A stretch of DNA of 64,000 nucleotides from Bryobacteraceae bacterium (GCA_041394945.1 JAWKHH010000002.1:1124501-1188500); one strand, 5' to 3'; positions 20,037 to 28,802 are shown, numbered from the stretch's first letter. Made by a program: numbers and translations. The notes: a model not told the origin generated them from the letters alone.

Positions 20037-21446
20037 ATGCGCGAACTGGAATTGTCTCTGACCCGCCGGCAGTTGTTCCGCCGCACCGCCATCGGCATCG
20101 GCGTTCCCGCACTCGGCTCTCTGCTCAACGCGTCGTCCACGATTCCGCACTTCACGCCGAAAGCCAAGCGTGTGATCTTTCTGCACCAGTCTGGCGGGCC
20201 GTCACAACTCGATCTGTTCGATCCCAAACCGAAGCTCAGGGCGTTGTTCAATCAGGAACTGCCGGATTCCATTCGCCATGGCCAGCGGATTACGGGGATG
20301 ACCTCCGGCCAGAAGACGCTGCCGGTGGCGCCGTCGGTCTTCTCGTTCGCCCGGCACGGCCAGTGCGGCGCCTGGCTCAGTGAACTGATCCCGCACACGG
20401 CGCAAGTAGTGGATCGCCTTGCCATCGTGCGGTCTCTGCACACGGAGGCGATCAATCACGATCCGGCGATCACATTTATCCATTCCGGGTCTCAGCAGCC
20501 GGGCCGCCCGTCGATGGGCGCTTGGGTTAGCTATGGGCTGGGCAGCGAGAATCAGAACCTGCCCGCGTTCGTCGTGCTGTTGTCGCTTTCGAACACGCCG
20601 ATCAATGACCAACCCCTGTTCTCACGCCTGTGGGGCGCGGGTTTCCTGCCGTCGAGCTATCAGGGGGTCCGGTTTCGCTCCGGGGCCGAGCCCGTCTTGT
20701 ATCTCCGCGACGCCGAGGGGATCTCGCGGCAGACGCGTCGCTCGATGCTCGATGGCCTCGAAGAACTCAACCGCATGCGCTACGAAGACTACGCCGATCC
20801 GGAAATCGAAACCCGGATCGCGCAGTTCGAAATGGCTTATCGCATGCAAGCGTCTGTGCCGGAATTGATGGATCTCTCGAAGGAGCCCGCGTCCACATTC
20901 GCGCTCTACGGTGACGACGCGCGGAGGCCCGGAACCTACGCCGCCAATTGCCTCCTGGCCCGCCGCCTCGCCGAACGCGGCGTCCGCTTCATCCAGCTCT
21001 ATCACCGTGGGTGGGACCAGCACAACGAACTGCCGCGGCACATCGCCATGCAGTGCATGGGTACCGATCAAGCCTCGGCCGCCCTGGTGGCGGATCTCGC
21101 GCAGCGCGGGTTGCTCGACGACACGCTCGTTGTCTGGGGCGGGGAATTCGGGCGCACCGTCTACTGCCAAGGCAAGCTCACCGAGACGAACTACGGCCGG
21201 GACCATCATCCGCGCAACTTCGCCTGGTGGCTCGCTGGCGGCGGCGTCAAGGCCGGCCAGACCATTGGCGAGACCGACGATTTCTCGTACAACGTCACCG
21301 CCGATCCGATTCACGTTCACGACATGCAGGCCACCATCCTGCACCTCCTCGGCATCGATCACACCAAGCTCACATACAGGTTCCAGGGCCGGTGGTTCCG
21401 CCTCACCGACGTCCATGGCAGCCTCGTGCGGAAGCTCGTTTCCTGA
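20037..21446 (+). CDS. DUF1501 family protein, Tat-type signal
   Basis: 469-aa protein of the DUF1501 (sulfatase-like alkaline-phosphatase-fold) family. The N-terminus carries twin arginines (SLTRRQLFRRTAIG) and a hydrophobic stretch, so Tat export is likely. Family motifs: VIFLHQSGGPSQLDLFDPKP, LVVWGGEFGRT, GRDHHPRNF, and HDMQATILHLLG at the C-terminus. ATG 20037 is taken as the start; a GTG at 20031 would overlap the upstream stop and is less likely. Functionally linked to the preceding DUF1549/1553 protein by the conserved pairing; activity is not established. Confidence 0.92.
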   Translation: MRELELSLTRRQLFRRTAIGIGVPALGSLLNASSTIPHFTPKAKRVIFLHQSGGPSQLDLFDPKPKLRALFNQELPDSIRHGQRITGMTSGQKTLPVAPSVFSFARHGQCGAWLSELIPHTAQVVDRLAIVRSLHTEAINHDPAITFIHSGSQQPGRPSMGAWVSYGLGSENQNLPAFVVLLSLSNTPINDQPLFSRLWGAGFLPSSYQGVRFRSGAEPVLYLRDAEGISRQTRRSMLDGLEELNRMRYEDYADPEIETRIAQFEMAYRMQASVPELMDLSKEPASTFALYGDDARRPGTYAANCLLARRLAERGVRFIQLYHRGWDQHNELPRHIAMQCMGTDQASAALVADLAQRGLLDDTLVVWGGEFGRTVYCQGKLTETNYGRDHHPRNFAWWLAGGGVKAGQTIGETDDFSYNVTADPIHVHDMQATILHLLGIDHTKLTYRFQGRWFRLTDVHGSLVRKLVS

Positions 21447-21449
21447 TCG

Positions 21450-22292
21450 ATGCTTTCGCGGCGTAACCTCCTGGCCGCTGCTCTGGTGCCGGACCTGCCG
21501 GACATCCGGACGGTTCCTCAGGACCTCCAAACTCCTGCCCTCTCCACCGGTGCACCACGTCCCGGCGCGCGCGTCCGGCAGACTCTCGAAGCGTGGTCCG
21601 GTTCGGACGTCTATCACGCCCTCTACCTGCCAACCGACTGGTCGCCGCGCGTCGCCTATCCACTCATCGTCGAGTACGCCGGCAACGGGAACTATCGGAA
21701 TCAATACGGCGACGTCTCGCTCGGCACGCCCGAAGGTTCCAATCTCGGCTACGGAATCTCAGCCGGAAGGGGCTTTGTCTGGGCCTGTCTCCCTTATGTC
21801 GACGCGGCCGCGCGGCGGAACGCAATCACTTGGTGGGGCGACGCCAGCGCCACAGTGGACTACAGCAAGAGGGCCGTCGCCCACATCTGCCAGCGCTACG
21901 GCGGCGACCCGGCGCGGGTTTTGCTCTGCGGATTTTCACGCGGCGCCATTGCCTGCAACTACATCGGCCTGCGCGACCCTGAGATTGCCCGGCTCTGGCG
22001 CGCTCACGTTTGCTACTCCCACTACGACGGCGTTCGGACGTGGCCCTATGCCGATAGCGGCCGCGCCTCCGCCCTCGTTCGCCTCCGTCGGCTTGGGTCG
22101 GTCCCGCAGTTCATCTGCCACGAAGTTTCCGTCGCTGCGACACGCGACTATCTTGCCGGAGCGGGAGTGGATGGAGCCTGGGAGTTCCACGACTTGCCGT
22201 TCCGAAACCACAACGACGCCTGGACGCTGCGCGACATCCCGCTACGCCGCCGCCTTCGCGCATGGGTAACCGCTTCGCTCGGGCTAGAATAA
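21450..22292 (+). CDS. alpha/beta hydrolase, esterase-like
   Basis: 280-aa protein with an RR-containing N-terminal leader (MLSRRNLLAAALV) and an alpha/beta-hydrolase layout. The nucleophile elbow GFSRGA (about residue 170) follows VLLC, and LIVEYAGNGNY (about 70) looks like the oxyanion-hole strand. Acid and base residues are probably in the C-terminal third (H of FRNHNDAW is a candidate). It follows DUF1501 by 3 nt and precedes a GntR regulator, so it probably belongs to the same unit. Substrate unknown; feruloyl- or acetyl-esterase-like activity is a guess from context. Confidence 0.75.
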   Translation: MLSRRNLLAAALVPDLPDIRTVPQDLQTPALSTGAPRPGARVRQTLEAWSGSDVYHALYLPTDWSPRVAYPLIVEYAGNGNYRNQYGDVSLGTPEGSNLGYGISAGRGFVWACLPYVDAAARRNAITWWGDASATVDYSKRAVAHICQRYGGDPARVLLCGFSRGAIACNYIGLRDPEIARLWRAHVCYSHYDGVRTWPYADSGRASALVRLRRLGSVPQFICHEVSVAATRDYLAGAGVDGAWEFHDLPFRNHNDAWTLRDIPLRRRLRAWVTASLGLE

Positions 22293-22301
22293 AGAATTCG
22301 T

Positions 22302-23009
22302 ATGGAGCTACCCCGGCTCGTCCGCAAGCGCGCTACGGACGAAGTATACGACGCGATTCGCAGCGCCATCTTGACGCGCGCCTTTCTTCCCGGCCAACGG
22401 CTCAACGTCGAAGAGATCGCTGAAAGGCTCGGCGTTAGCCTGACGCCGGTGCGTCACGCCCTGCAGCAGCTTTCGAGCGAAGGGCTGGTGGAAATCCACC
22501 CACGCTCCGGCACGTATGTTACCAACGTCTCCGCTCGCGACATCAAGGAAACCTTCGACGTTCGGATGGCCCTGGAGTGTCTGGCCGCTGAACTGGCGCT
22601 GCCCATCCTCGGGCCGAACGAGGTGACGCGTTTCGAGGAACTGCTTGCCACGCTTGCCGTTCCCGTGGTGGACGAGGAGTCCCTCGCCCGGCACGATCGG
22701 GCCAACTCGGACTTGCATCTGGCCATCGTCCAGGCATCCGGAAACCGGCGGCTCGCTGAGATGTATGAGTCGCTGCACGCCCATATCAAGATCGCGCGCA
22801 TCCATGCCGCTGAAACGAACCTTGGAGAGCGCCGCAACTGGAGCGAGCGGCTCAAGGAAGAGCACGCCGAGCATACCGCCATCGTCACCGCGATCGTCCA
22901 ACGCGACCTTGCGGCGCTCACCGCATCGCTTCGGAAGCACATCACCCGCGCAAAGGAAGCGCTCGTCGAAAGCCTCGCCCTGCGGGACCGCTCCGCCTCC
23001 GGGGCCTGA
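22302..23009 (+). CDS. GntR-family (FadR/FCD subfamily) transcriptional regulator
   Basis: 235-aa regulator. The N-terminal winged helix (about residues 5-75) shows DEVYDAIRSAILTRAFLPGQRLNVEE split across the standard positions and the recognition segment LGVSLTPVRHALQQL. The C-terminal FCD domain (about 85-225) has the all-helical pattern with metal-site candidates D(NSDLHLAIV), H in EEHAEHTAIV and H in LRKHITRA. FCD regulators typically sense organic acids. It lies 9 nt after the hydrolase gene, so autoregulation of this run is plausible, though no operator was identified. Confidence 0.92.
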   Translation: MELPRLVRKRATDEVYDAIRSAILTRAFLPGQRLNVEEIAERLGVSLTPVRHALQQLSSEGLVEIHPRSGTYVTNVSARDIKETFDVRMALECLAAELALPILGPNEVTRFEELLATLAVPVVDEESLARHDRANSDLHLAIVQASGNRRLAEMYESLHAHIKIARIHAAETNLGERRNWSERLKEEHAEHTAIVTAIVQRDLAALTASLRKHITRAKEALVESLALRDRSASGA

Positions 23010-23010
23010 C

Positions 23011-24276
23011 TCAACGCGGCGTCAGGATTTTTCGCGCCTCGCCAACCAGAAACAGGGATCCCGTAATGAACACCGCATCGCCGGCCCCCGCCGACGCCCG
23101 CACCATCCCGATGGCTTCCTCGAGCCGGTTGCCGATTCTAACGTTCCGGTGCGAGAACAGCGGCTTCAAAGCTTCCGGACGCACCGCCCGGGGGGAATCC
23201 ACCGGCGCCAACACCACATCGCTTGCCACATCGGAGAGCATCTCTGCGATCTCGCCGAGCGATTTGTCGCGAACCGCGCCGTAGATCAGCCAAATGCGCC
23301 GCCCGGCGTGGAATCGCCGGATGTAGCCGGCCAACGCGGCGATTCCGGCGGGATTATGCGCGCCATCGAGTATGACTTCCGGGCGCTCCGCCACCCTCTC
23401 CAGCCGCCCCGGCCACACGGCATTCGCGATTCCGGCCGCGCCGAAGCCGAGTTTCCACAGGCAAACAGCCGCCGCCAGTGAATTCAGCACCTGGTGCTCA
23501 CCAGCCAGCGGACAGTGCACGGCGATCCTTTCGTTTCCACGAACCGCGTCGTACGTGCTGCCCCGTGCGTCCATCTCCAGATTCTCCACCCGCCACTCAT
23601 TGAGCGCGACAACCGCCGCCGCTGCCGCCGCCGCTCTGTTCCGGATTGCCGCCATCGCCTCCGGGTGCTGACTCGCCACAACCACGGGTACGCGTGGCTT
23701 TATGATCCCCGCCTTCTCGCCGGCAATCGCCTCCAGGCTCGACCCCAGCCACTGCTCGTGGTCGAAATCCACCGGAGCGATGATACAGATTTCGGGATTG
23801 ATCACGTTGGTTGCATCCAGCCGCCCACCGAGGCCAACTTCCACTACGGCTCGCTCGACTCCGGCTTCGCGGAACAACAAAAACGCCATTGCCGTCACCG
23901 TTTCGAAGTAGGTCGGGTGCCCGTCAATCCCACCGGAGTCGATCAATCGGATCGCCGTTCGATGTACCGTGTCGAAAGCGCGGGTAAAGTCCTCCTCGCT
24001 CACGGCATGCCCGTCTATCTGGATGCGCTCGGTGGGTTCGATCAGGTGCGGAGACGTGTACAGCCCGGTCCGTACGCCGCCGGCGCGCAGCCCGGCCGCG
24101 ATCATCGCCGCCGTGGACCCTTTCCCGTTAGTCCCCGCGACATGCACGGAAAGGAATCCATCCTGCGGATTCCCCAATTCGTGGAGCAAGGCTTGGATTC
24201 GTTCCAGTCCGAGCTTCACCACTTTCGTTTCATTGCCGAGCGAATAGAGGAAACGAACCGAATCGGGATAGGTCAC
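23011..24276 (-). CDS. folC: bifunctional folylpolyglutamate synthase/dihydrofolate synthase
   Basis: Mur-ligase-family enzyme that ligates glutamate to dihydropteroate or tetrahydrofolate in the cytoplasm. 421 aa. The P-loop GTNGKGS is at residues 48-54; YTSPHL, GLGGRLDATN and DHEQWLG follow in order, and ILDGAHNP begins the C-terminal domain. The start is GTG at 24276, overlapping the TGA of the upstream APC permease by 4 nt (GTGA). The longer open frame reaching 25491 is antisense noise inside the permease. Convergent with gntR, 1 nt apart. Confidence 0.94.
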   Translation of the reverse strand: MTYPDSVRFLYSLGNETKVVKLGLERIQALLHELGNPQDGFLSVHVAGTNGKGSTAAMIAAGLRAGGVRTGLYTSPHLIEPTERIQIDGHAVSEEDFTRAFDTVHRTAIRLIDSGGIDGHPTYFETVTAMAFLLFREAGVERAVVEVGLGGRLDATNVINPEICIIAPVDFDHEQWLGSSLEAIAGEKAGIIKPRVPVVVASQHPEAMAAIRNRAAAAAAAVVALNEWRVENLEMDARGSTYDAVRGNERIAVHCPLAGEHQVLNSLAAAVCLWKLGFGAAGIANAVWPGRLERVAERPEVILDGAHNPAGIAALAGYIRRFHAGRRIWLIYGAVRDKSLGEIAEMLSDVASDVVLAPVDSPRAVRPEALKPLFSHRNVRIGNRLEEAIGMVRASAGAGDAVFITGSLFLVGEARKILTPR

Positions 24277-25571
24277 GCCATTCTCCGCTTCAGGTACAGC
24301 AGCCGGGCCGCTGCGACCACCGCCGCCACCCCGGCAAGCAGCTTCGCCGCGAACAGCCACGCCGATTCCGCGCCGCCCGGCGGGATGAACGAGAACGCAA
24401 TCGCGATCGAAGTCACAGTGAGTCCCGCCACCGTGCTCGGCCTCGCACCACGCCGCCATCCGGCGAGAAAAAGGTACAGGAACGGGATGAAATAGGTAAT
24501 TACTGTCATGTCCACGAGCAATTGGTAACCCGTCCGGAAATTGTCGCCCGCCTGCGCGGCGAACAGAAGAGCAATGCACGCGGCGGATTGGCCGGCAAGC
24601 ACCCGCCGTGTGTCGGCGAACGAAGCCGGCAGCAGACGGTCGATGCCGAACACTACCGGTAGCCTCGCCGTGCCCGTCATCCAGGCTCCTAACTGCCCGG
24701 CGATCCCAAGCGTTACCAGGCCGGCCAGGATCGGCCCCGCCGCCCCCATGCTGAGGGCCTCTCCGGCCGCGTGCCCCGCTTGCGCCAGTCCGGTGACGAC
24801 GCTGATCTGCCCCGGTTCGAGCAGCGCCAGTATCGCGAGTGTCCCGGCGATGTAGAAACCCGTGATAGCGCCGCCGCTGATCCAGGCCGCGCGTCTCACC
24901 GTTCGCGCCGCGTCGCGGATCTCGCCCCCGAGAATCGCACCGAGTTCGAGTCCGCCGAACGCAAAGGCGATCTGCGGCCAGAAGTTGACCTTGTCCCAAC
25001 CGATTTCCGGAATTGTCATCGCCGTGGCGGGGCCGCGTAACCAAGCTGCCGCGATGCCTCCCGCGACGATCATGAGGCCCGCCGCGTACGTCGCCGCGCC
25101 GCCAATGTTGCCTACCCATTTGCCGCTCGCCAAACCGGGAAGGCTCAGCGCCGTCACCGCCACGATCACCGCCGTCGCCGCCGGAATCGCAAACCGCGGA
25201 CTCTCGGCCTCGGCAATCCACTCCGGACCAGCGATGTATGCCGCCATCGTAACGCCTGCCAGAACCAGACTCGGAAAATAGAAGAAGTTGTTCAGCCAGT
25301 AGCACCACCCGCAGAGAAAGCCATGCCACTCGCCGAATTCCGCGCGCGTCCACACGTAGATCCCGCCCTCCTCCGGCATCGCCTGGGCCAGCCGCCCCAC
25401 CACGAGCGCGGTAGGTACGAAGAAGCACAACGCCGCTGAAGCCCACAGCCAGATCGATACCGGACCCGTATGCGCCGCGGCGGCCAGCCACCGGATCCCC
25501 ACCACTGCGGCGACATTGAACAGAACCAGGTCGCGCAGCCCAAGTTCACGCCGGAGCGTCTCAGTCACCAT
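24273..25571 (-). CDS. APC-family amino-acid/polyamine permease
   Basis: 432-aa membrane protein with about 12 hydrophobic segments. The first unit carries the family pattern FNVAAVVGIRW in place of the usual GxG unwound helix, then VPTALVVGRLAQAMPEEGGIYVWTRAEFG, which is the conserved loop of APC transporters. FGGLELGAILGGEI matches the TM6 region. Likely moves an amino acid or amine by cation symport; substrate not readable. Overlaps folC by 4 nt and lies 21 nt upstream of nothing on its 5' side except the subunit-3-like gene, which ends at 25593. Confidence 0.88.
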   Translation of the reverse strand: MVTETLRRELGLRDLVLFNVAAVVGIRWLAAAAHTGPVSIWLWASAALCFFVPTALVVGRLAQAMPEEGGIYVWTRAEFGEWHGFLCGWCYWLNNFFYFPSLVLAGVTMAAYIAGPEWIAEAESPRFAIPAATAVIVAVTALSLPGLASGKWVGNIGGAATYAAGLMIVAGGIAAAWLRGPATAMTIPEIGWDKVNFWPQIAFAFGGLELGAILGGEIRDAARTVRRAAWISGGAITGFYIAGTLAILALLEPGQISVVTGLAQAGHAAGEALSMGAAGPILAGLVTLGIAGQLGAWMTGTARLPVVFGIDRLLPASFADTRRVLAGQSAACIALLFAAQAGDNFRTGYQLLVDMTVITYFIPFLYLFLAGWRRGARPSTVAGLTVTSIAIAFSFIPPGGAESAWLFAAKLLAGVAAVVAAARLLYLKRRMA

Positions 25572-25592
25572 GGGGCGGGGCTCAGCGCCAAT

Positions 25593-26129
25593 CTACTTGT
25601 GTTCGGGATGCGTGCAGCCGTAGGTGCGAGGGACGCGGCCCCCTTTGTTGAGTTCGCGAAAGCCGGTCTCCGTGGCGTAGTAGACACCGGTAACGGCGCC
25701 TTTCACGGCCCGGAAATGGCCCCGCCCAGCGCGCCCATCCGCGCTCGCGCCGTGGTCCAGTTCGTCGAGGATCGCGGTCTGCGCGGCGGCGCTCAGGTCC
25801 AGGAATGGCTTGGAGTGCTGCCGCATCGCGTACCCGTCGATCCAGGCGACCGCCTCAAGGAAATTGCCGCGGCGCTCCGGATCCCCGTCGGCAAGGATCT
25901 TGTCCAACCGTGAAACGACTCCGGCCTTCACCGCGCCCGGCGTATCGGTATCCGGCAGAATCAGATCGGCAAGCTGCGTCACTGTTTTGATCTGGTGATC
26001 ATCCAACGCCCGCGCCTGCCACGGACCCGTGGCTTGGGCCAACGGCGCAACCGCGGCGGGTAAGGATGCGGCGCCTGCTGGCGCGGCAGCCAGCGCGGCG
26101 CCAATTCGAAACACTTCCCGGCGTTTCAT
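25593..26129 (-). CDS. gluconate 2-dehydrogenase subunit 3-like protein
   Basis: 178-aa protein with a Tat-like leader (MKRREVFRIGAALAAAP) and the subunit-3 pattern: LADLILPDTDTPGA, then a helical region ending GHFRAVKGAVTGVYYATETGF. In known systems this small subunit escorts a GMC-type flavoprotein to the periplasm. Here no GMC oxidoreductase or cytochrome partner is adjacent; the neighbour downstream is an APC permease. ATG 26129 gives the leader; the longer frame to 26213 does not improve it. Confident on family, not on partner. Confidence 0.87.
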   Translation of the reverse strand: MKRREVFRIGAALAAAPAGAASLPAAVAPLAQATGPWQARALDDHQIKTVTQLADLILPDTDTPGAVKAGVVSRLDKILADGDPERRGNFLEAVAWIDGYAMRQHSKPFLDLSAAAQTAILDELDHGASADGRAGRGHFRAVKGAVTGVYYATETGFRELNKGGRVPRTYGCTHPEHK

Positions 26130-26217
26130 TCTTGGCCCATCGTACCATCGCCGTCGCGTGCCTGCGGTGACCTGCGCAAGTGATCTACAATGAACAACTG
26201 CGAGGGGAAGCACTTCT

Positions 26218-26820
26218 TTGTCTCAGCCGCCGATTCCGGATCCTGGTTCTGCTTCCGCCCTGGCGGCCCGGAACAGCGTCTGGGCCGAACTCGTTGCCCG
26301 GATGGCCGCAGGTGACCAACGGGCTCTCGGCGCACTCTACGACGACACCAGTCCTATCCTGTTCGGCCTCGCCTTGCGTGTGCTTGGCTCGCGCGAAGAT
26401 GCTGAGGAAGCCGTCCTCGATGCCTACGCACGCGCATGGCGCCTCTCGTCCACTTTCGACGGCTCGCGCGGCTCCGCACTCACGTGGCTGGTCATGATGG
26501 CGCGAAGCATCGCCATTGACCGCCTGCGATCGCGCACGGCGAAATCTGGAAGGGAAGAAGCCATCGACGGCATCGCCGAACCGGCCGGTTCCGGGTTGAG
26601 TCCCGAGTCGGAGGCGTTCTTTACCCAACAGCGTTTCCGCATTGAGGCCGCGCTCGATCAACTCCCGGCTGAGCAGCGACAAGCGATTGAACTGGCCTTC
26701 TTTGATGGTCTGAGCCACTCTGAAGTCGCCGAAGCCACCGGTGTGCCCTTGGGCACGGCGAAAACCCGTGTCCGGCTTGGATTGGCGCGTCTGCGGCAGG
26801 TGCTTGAGGGAAATGCATAG
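26218..26820 (+). CDS. ECF-type RNA polymerase sigma factor (SigK-like)
   Basis: 200-aa sigma factor with only regions 2 and 4. Region 2 spans about residues 35-100 (ALYDDTSPILFGLALRVLG; DAEEAVLDAYARAWR); region 4 spans about 140-195 (LPAEQRQAIELAFFDGLSHSEVAE, GVPLGTAKTRVRLGL). The start is the TTG at 26218, with GAGGGG at 26202-26207 about 10 nt upstream. No anti-sigma gene follows; the next gene is convergent. In SigK/RpoE-like groups an anti-sigma usually adjoins, so control of this factor lies elsewhere. Confidence 0.93.
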   Translation: MSQPPIPDPGSASALAARNSVWAELVARMAAGDQRALGALYDDTSPILFGLALRVLGSREDAEEAVLDAYARAWRLSSTFDGSRGSALTWLVMMARSIAIDRLRSRTAKSGREEAIDGIAEPAGSGLSPESEAFFTQQRFRIEAALDQLPAEQRQAIELAFFDGLSHSEVAEATGVPLGTAKTRVRLGLARLRQVLEGNA

Positions 26821-26842
26821 CGCGAGCGGACGGATTCGCGCT
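26819..26842 (+). terminator. hairpin after the sigma-factor gene
   Basis: Perfect 7-bp inverted repeat AGCGCGA / TCGCGCT with a 10-nt loop, starting at the last bases of the sigma-factor stop codon and followed by a short T-containing stretch (GTTCTT). It sits between convergent genes and could serve both. The T-tract is weak, so this is tentative. Confidence 0.35.
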
Positions 26843-26862
26843 GCCGTTCTTGCGCGAAGGTC

Positions 26863-27183
26863 CTAGAACACGTATCCGCGCCAGGTGACGCCGCGGTCGT
26901 CGCGCAGCGTGATTCCGAAACGATCCGACACCCCGGTGATCGTGCGTCCCACATCGTTGCGGAAGCGATACCGAATGATTTCTTCGTCCTGCTGGTCGGC
27001 TGTACCCCGCCAGATGTTTCCGAATTCGTCACGCAGGCGGACGAACTCTCCGTCGATGAACCCGTTCATTCGCCTGTGGTTCAAACTGTCGAATTGCAGG
27101 CTGCCGCAAGGCAACCCGAGCTGCCGAATCCGTCGCCTCCGAACCATGCCTCCATGTTGCGCCGTTGCCGCGCCGGTGTCCAT
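26863..27183 (-). CDS. small protein of unknown function with a duplicated short motif
   Basis: 106-aa protein I do not recognise. The start ATG 27183 has GGGAG at 27192-27196, 8 nt upstream. The C-terminal half carries two similar units: DEFGNIWRG (about residue 52) and DDRGVTWRG (about 95), separated by RYRFRNDVGRTI, which suggests a small beta-sheet repeat. The N-terminus is arginine-rich (MVRRRRIRQ, alternative start at residue 13). No signal peptide or membrane segment. Follows the GHMP-kinase gene by 79 nt and converges on the sigma-factor gene. Coding is supported by the RBS and the internal repeat, not by homology I can name. Confidence 0.55.
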   Translation of the reverse strand: MDTGAATAQHGGMVRRRRIRQLGLPCGSLQFDSLNHRRMNGFIDGEFVRLRDEFGNIWRGTADQQDEEIIRYRFRNDVGRTITGVSDRFGITLRDDRGVTWRGYVF

Positions 27184-27262
27184 CGGGTAAACTCCCGGGT
27201 TGTTGAGTCGAAGCTCCCTAGGCAGGCAAAGGGCAGTGCACCCGAGAGGCTGGACGCAGGGG

Positions 27263-28255
27263 CTAAACGATGCGCGGCCGGATCACGGCAACGCCGGCCG
27301 GCGACAATACGTCCCGCAACCGCGCGAGCATCTCCTCGCCGCGGTACCGGCCAACGATCGCTCCGCCGGATCCGGCGAAGTTCGCAGAAGCTCCGGTGCT
27401 TCGAGCCAAACGGATCATCTCCCGGTTACCGGCGCTGATCTCATACAGACGGTCGCGAAGGTCGTAGTTGGCGTCTATCAGCCGGTCTAGCGAATCGTAG
27501 TCCCGTTCCTGCAGGGCTTGGCGTCCACGCTCTGCATAGCTCGCCCATTCCGCCATGGCATCCACTATCTCCGGATCGCCCCGCCGCCACCGGTCGCGGA
27601 TATTGTTGTGAAATACCTCCGTCCCTTCGCTCAGCGACGTCCGGTAAGCTAGGTAAATATCCGGCAGAATCCCCGGGTCCAGCCGTTCGTACTTTCCATG
27701 CCCGTTCCGCTCCATATGTTCACGGGAAAAGTCCATGTATACTAAGCCTTCATAAGATTGAATCACTCGATCTTGCAGGCCCGCTGCAACATTGAGTTCC
27801 TTGGTTTCGGTTTCGAGCACCAGATTCGGCTGCATCTCAATGGGAACGGAAACTTCGTAATATTGGCAGAGCGCCCTCAACGCAGCCGTGATAATCGCGC
27901 TGGAACCGCCCATTCCCAGTCTCAGCGGCACTGTGCTTTCGTATTCCAGTGTGAAGTTTCGATCCGGAAGCTCGATTCCTTGGTCCCGGCAGTAGTCCAT
28001 AAAACGCACCACCAGCGCCTGGATAATACGAATCCCCCCGTAATATCCGCGCCACCTCGTTGTCTGATATAAATCGCCGAGGTTCTCGAATACGGGCAAG
28101 TCCGCTTTCGACAGCTTGATCTCGAGGCGGGCGCTGGGGTACAGTATGACTCTCGCGCGGAAGTTCTTTACCAGCAGGGAGATCGTTTTGCCGTAGTAGC
28201 CGTCGCTCGGATTTCCCAGCAAACCGGCACGCGCATAGGCCATCGTTTCGATCAT
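27263..28255 (-). CDS. GHMP-family sugar kinase, glucuronokinase-like
   Basis: 330-aa kinase. NPSDGYYGKT (residues 15-24) is the substrate/ATP N-terminal motif found in glucuronokinases and related sugar kinases. The GHMP ATP loop is GMGGSSA at 114-120 (within PLRLGMGGSSA), and the C-terminal motif is NFAGSGGAIVG. These place it in the glucuronokinase/galactokinase branch, phosphorylating C1 of a sugar or sugar acid, but the exact substrate is inferred. No UDP-sugar pyrophosphorylase is adjacent. Divergent from dtd with 54 nt between starts. Confidence 0.83.
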   Translation of the reverse strand: MIETMAYARAGLLGNPSDGYYGKTISLLVKNFRARVILYPSARLEIKLSKADLPVFENLGDLYQTTRWRGYYGGIRIIQALVVRFMDYCRDQGIELPDRNFTLEYESTVPLRLGMGGSSAIITAALRALCQYYEVSVPIEMQPNLVLETETKELNVAAGLQDRVIQSYEGLVYMDFSREHMERNGHGKYERLDPGILPDIYLAYRTSLSEGTEVFHNNIRDRWRRGDPEIVDAMAEWASYAERGRQALQERDYDSLDRLIDANYDLRDRLYEISAGNREMIRLARSTGASANFAGSGGAIVGRYRGEEMLARLRDVLSPAGVAVIRPRIV

Positions 28256-28309
28256 GTCAATCCCCTCTATCTCCGTTTTCGGCCCTTTCGGGGCCCCTTC
28301 CTGTATTGT

Positions 28310-28759
28310 ATGCGCGCCGTAGTCCAGCGTGTTTCGAACGCCAGCGTGGCTGTGGACGGACGCGTTTCCGGCGAGATCGGGACCGGCCTGCTCGTTCTCG
28401 TGGGCGTCGCCGCGAACGATAGCGAAGCCGACGCCGCCTACCTCGCCGATAAGATCGCCGCCCTTCGGATCTTTGCGGACGACGCCGGAAAGATGAATCT
28501 TTCCGTATCGGATGTCGGCGGCTCCATATTAGCCGTGAGCCAGTTTACACTCTATGGAGATGTGCGGCGTGGCCGGCGTCCGGCCTTTGACCGCTCCGCT
28601 TCTCCGGAGGATGCGCGCCGATTGTATGAGTACTTCGTCACCGCGCTCCGGCGGTCCGGCGTACTTGTAGAGACCGGAATCTTCCAAGCTCACATGAAGG
28701 TGTCACTGCTCAACGACGGTCCCGTCACCATCCTTCTTGACTCAGAGAAGACTATCTAA
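28310..28759 (+). CDS. dtd: D-aminoacyl-tRNA deacylase
   Basis: 149-aa enzyme that removes D-amino acids (and glycine from tRNA-Ala) in the cytoplasm. Both signatures are present: SQFTLYGD at residues 77-84 and NDGPVT at about 135-140, the latter carrying the cross-subunit Gly-Pro motif. Starts MRAVVQRV as in most family members, so the ATG at 28310 is secure. Length is normal. The gene is divergent from the GHMP kinase. Confidence 0.96.
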   Translation: MRAVVQRVSNASVAVDGRVSGEIGTGLLVLVGVAANDSEADAAYLADKIAALRIFADDAGKMNLSVSDVGGSILAVSQFTLYGDVRRGRRPAFDRSASPEDARRLYEYFVTALRRSGVLVETGIFQAHMKVSLLNDGPVTILLDSEKTI

Positions 28760-28763
28760 ATGG

Positions 28764-28793
28764 TTGCTATTCACTTCCTTAGTGGGTTACACT
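28764..28793 (+). promoter_or_regulatory. candidate sigma70-type promoter of the small basic-protein gene
   Basis: TTGCTA (28764-28769) and TACACT (28788-28793) with an 18-nt spacer lie in the 43-nt gap after dtd. A start about 7 nt downstream would fall almost on the ATG at 28803, giving a leaderless or nearly leaderless mRNA; no Shine-Dalgarno sequence is seen before that ATG. Matches to consensus are partial. Confidence 0.35.
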
Positions 28794-28802
28794 GGGCGCA
28801 TA

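Noticed and set aside
24277..25491. 5' extension of the folC frame
   Set aside because: Runs out of frame through the APC permease on the same strand; GTG 24276 with GTGA overlap fits FolC N-termini.
28281..28295. GGCCC-TTTCG-GGGCC hairpin between the GHMP kinase and dtd
   Set aside because: Only 5 bp in a 54-nt divergent gap; too weak to call a terminator or operator.
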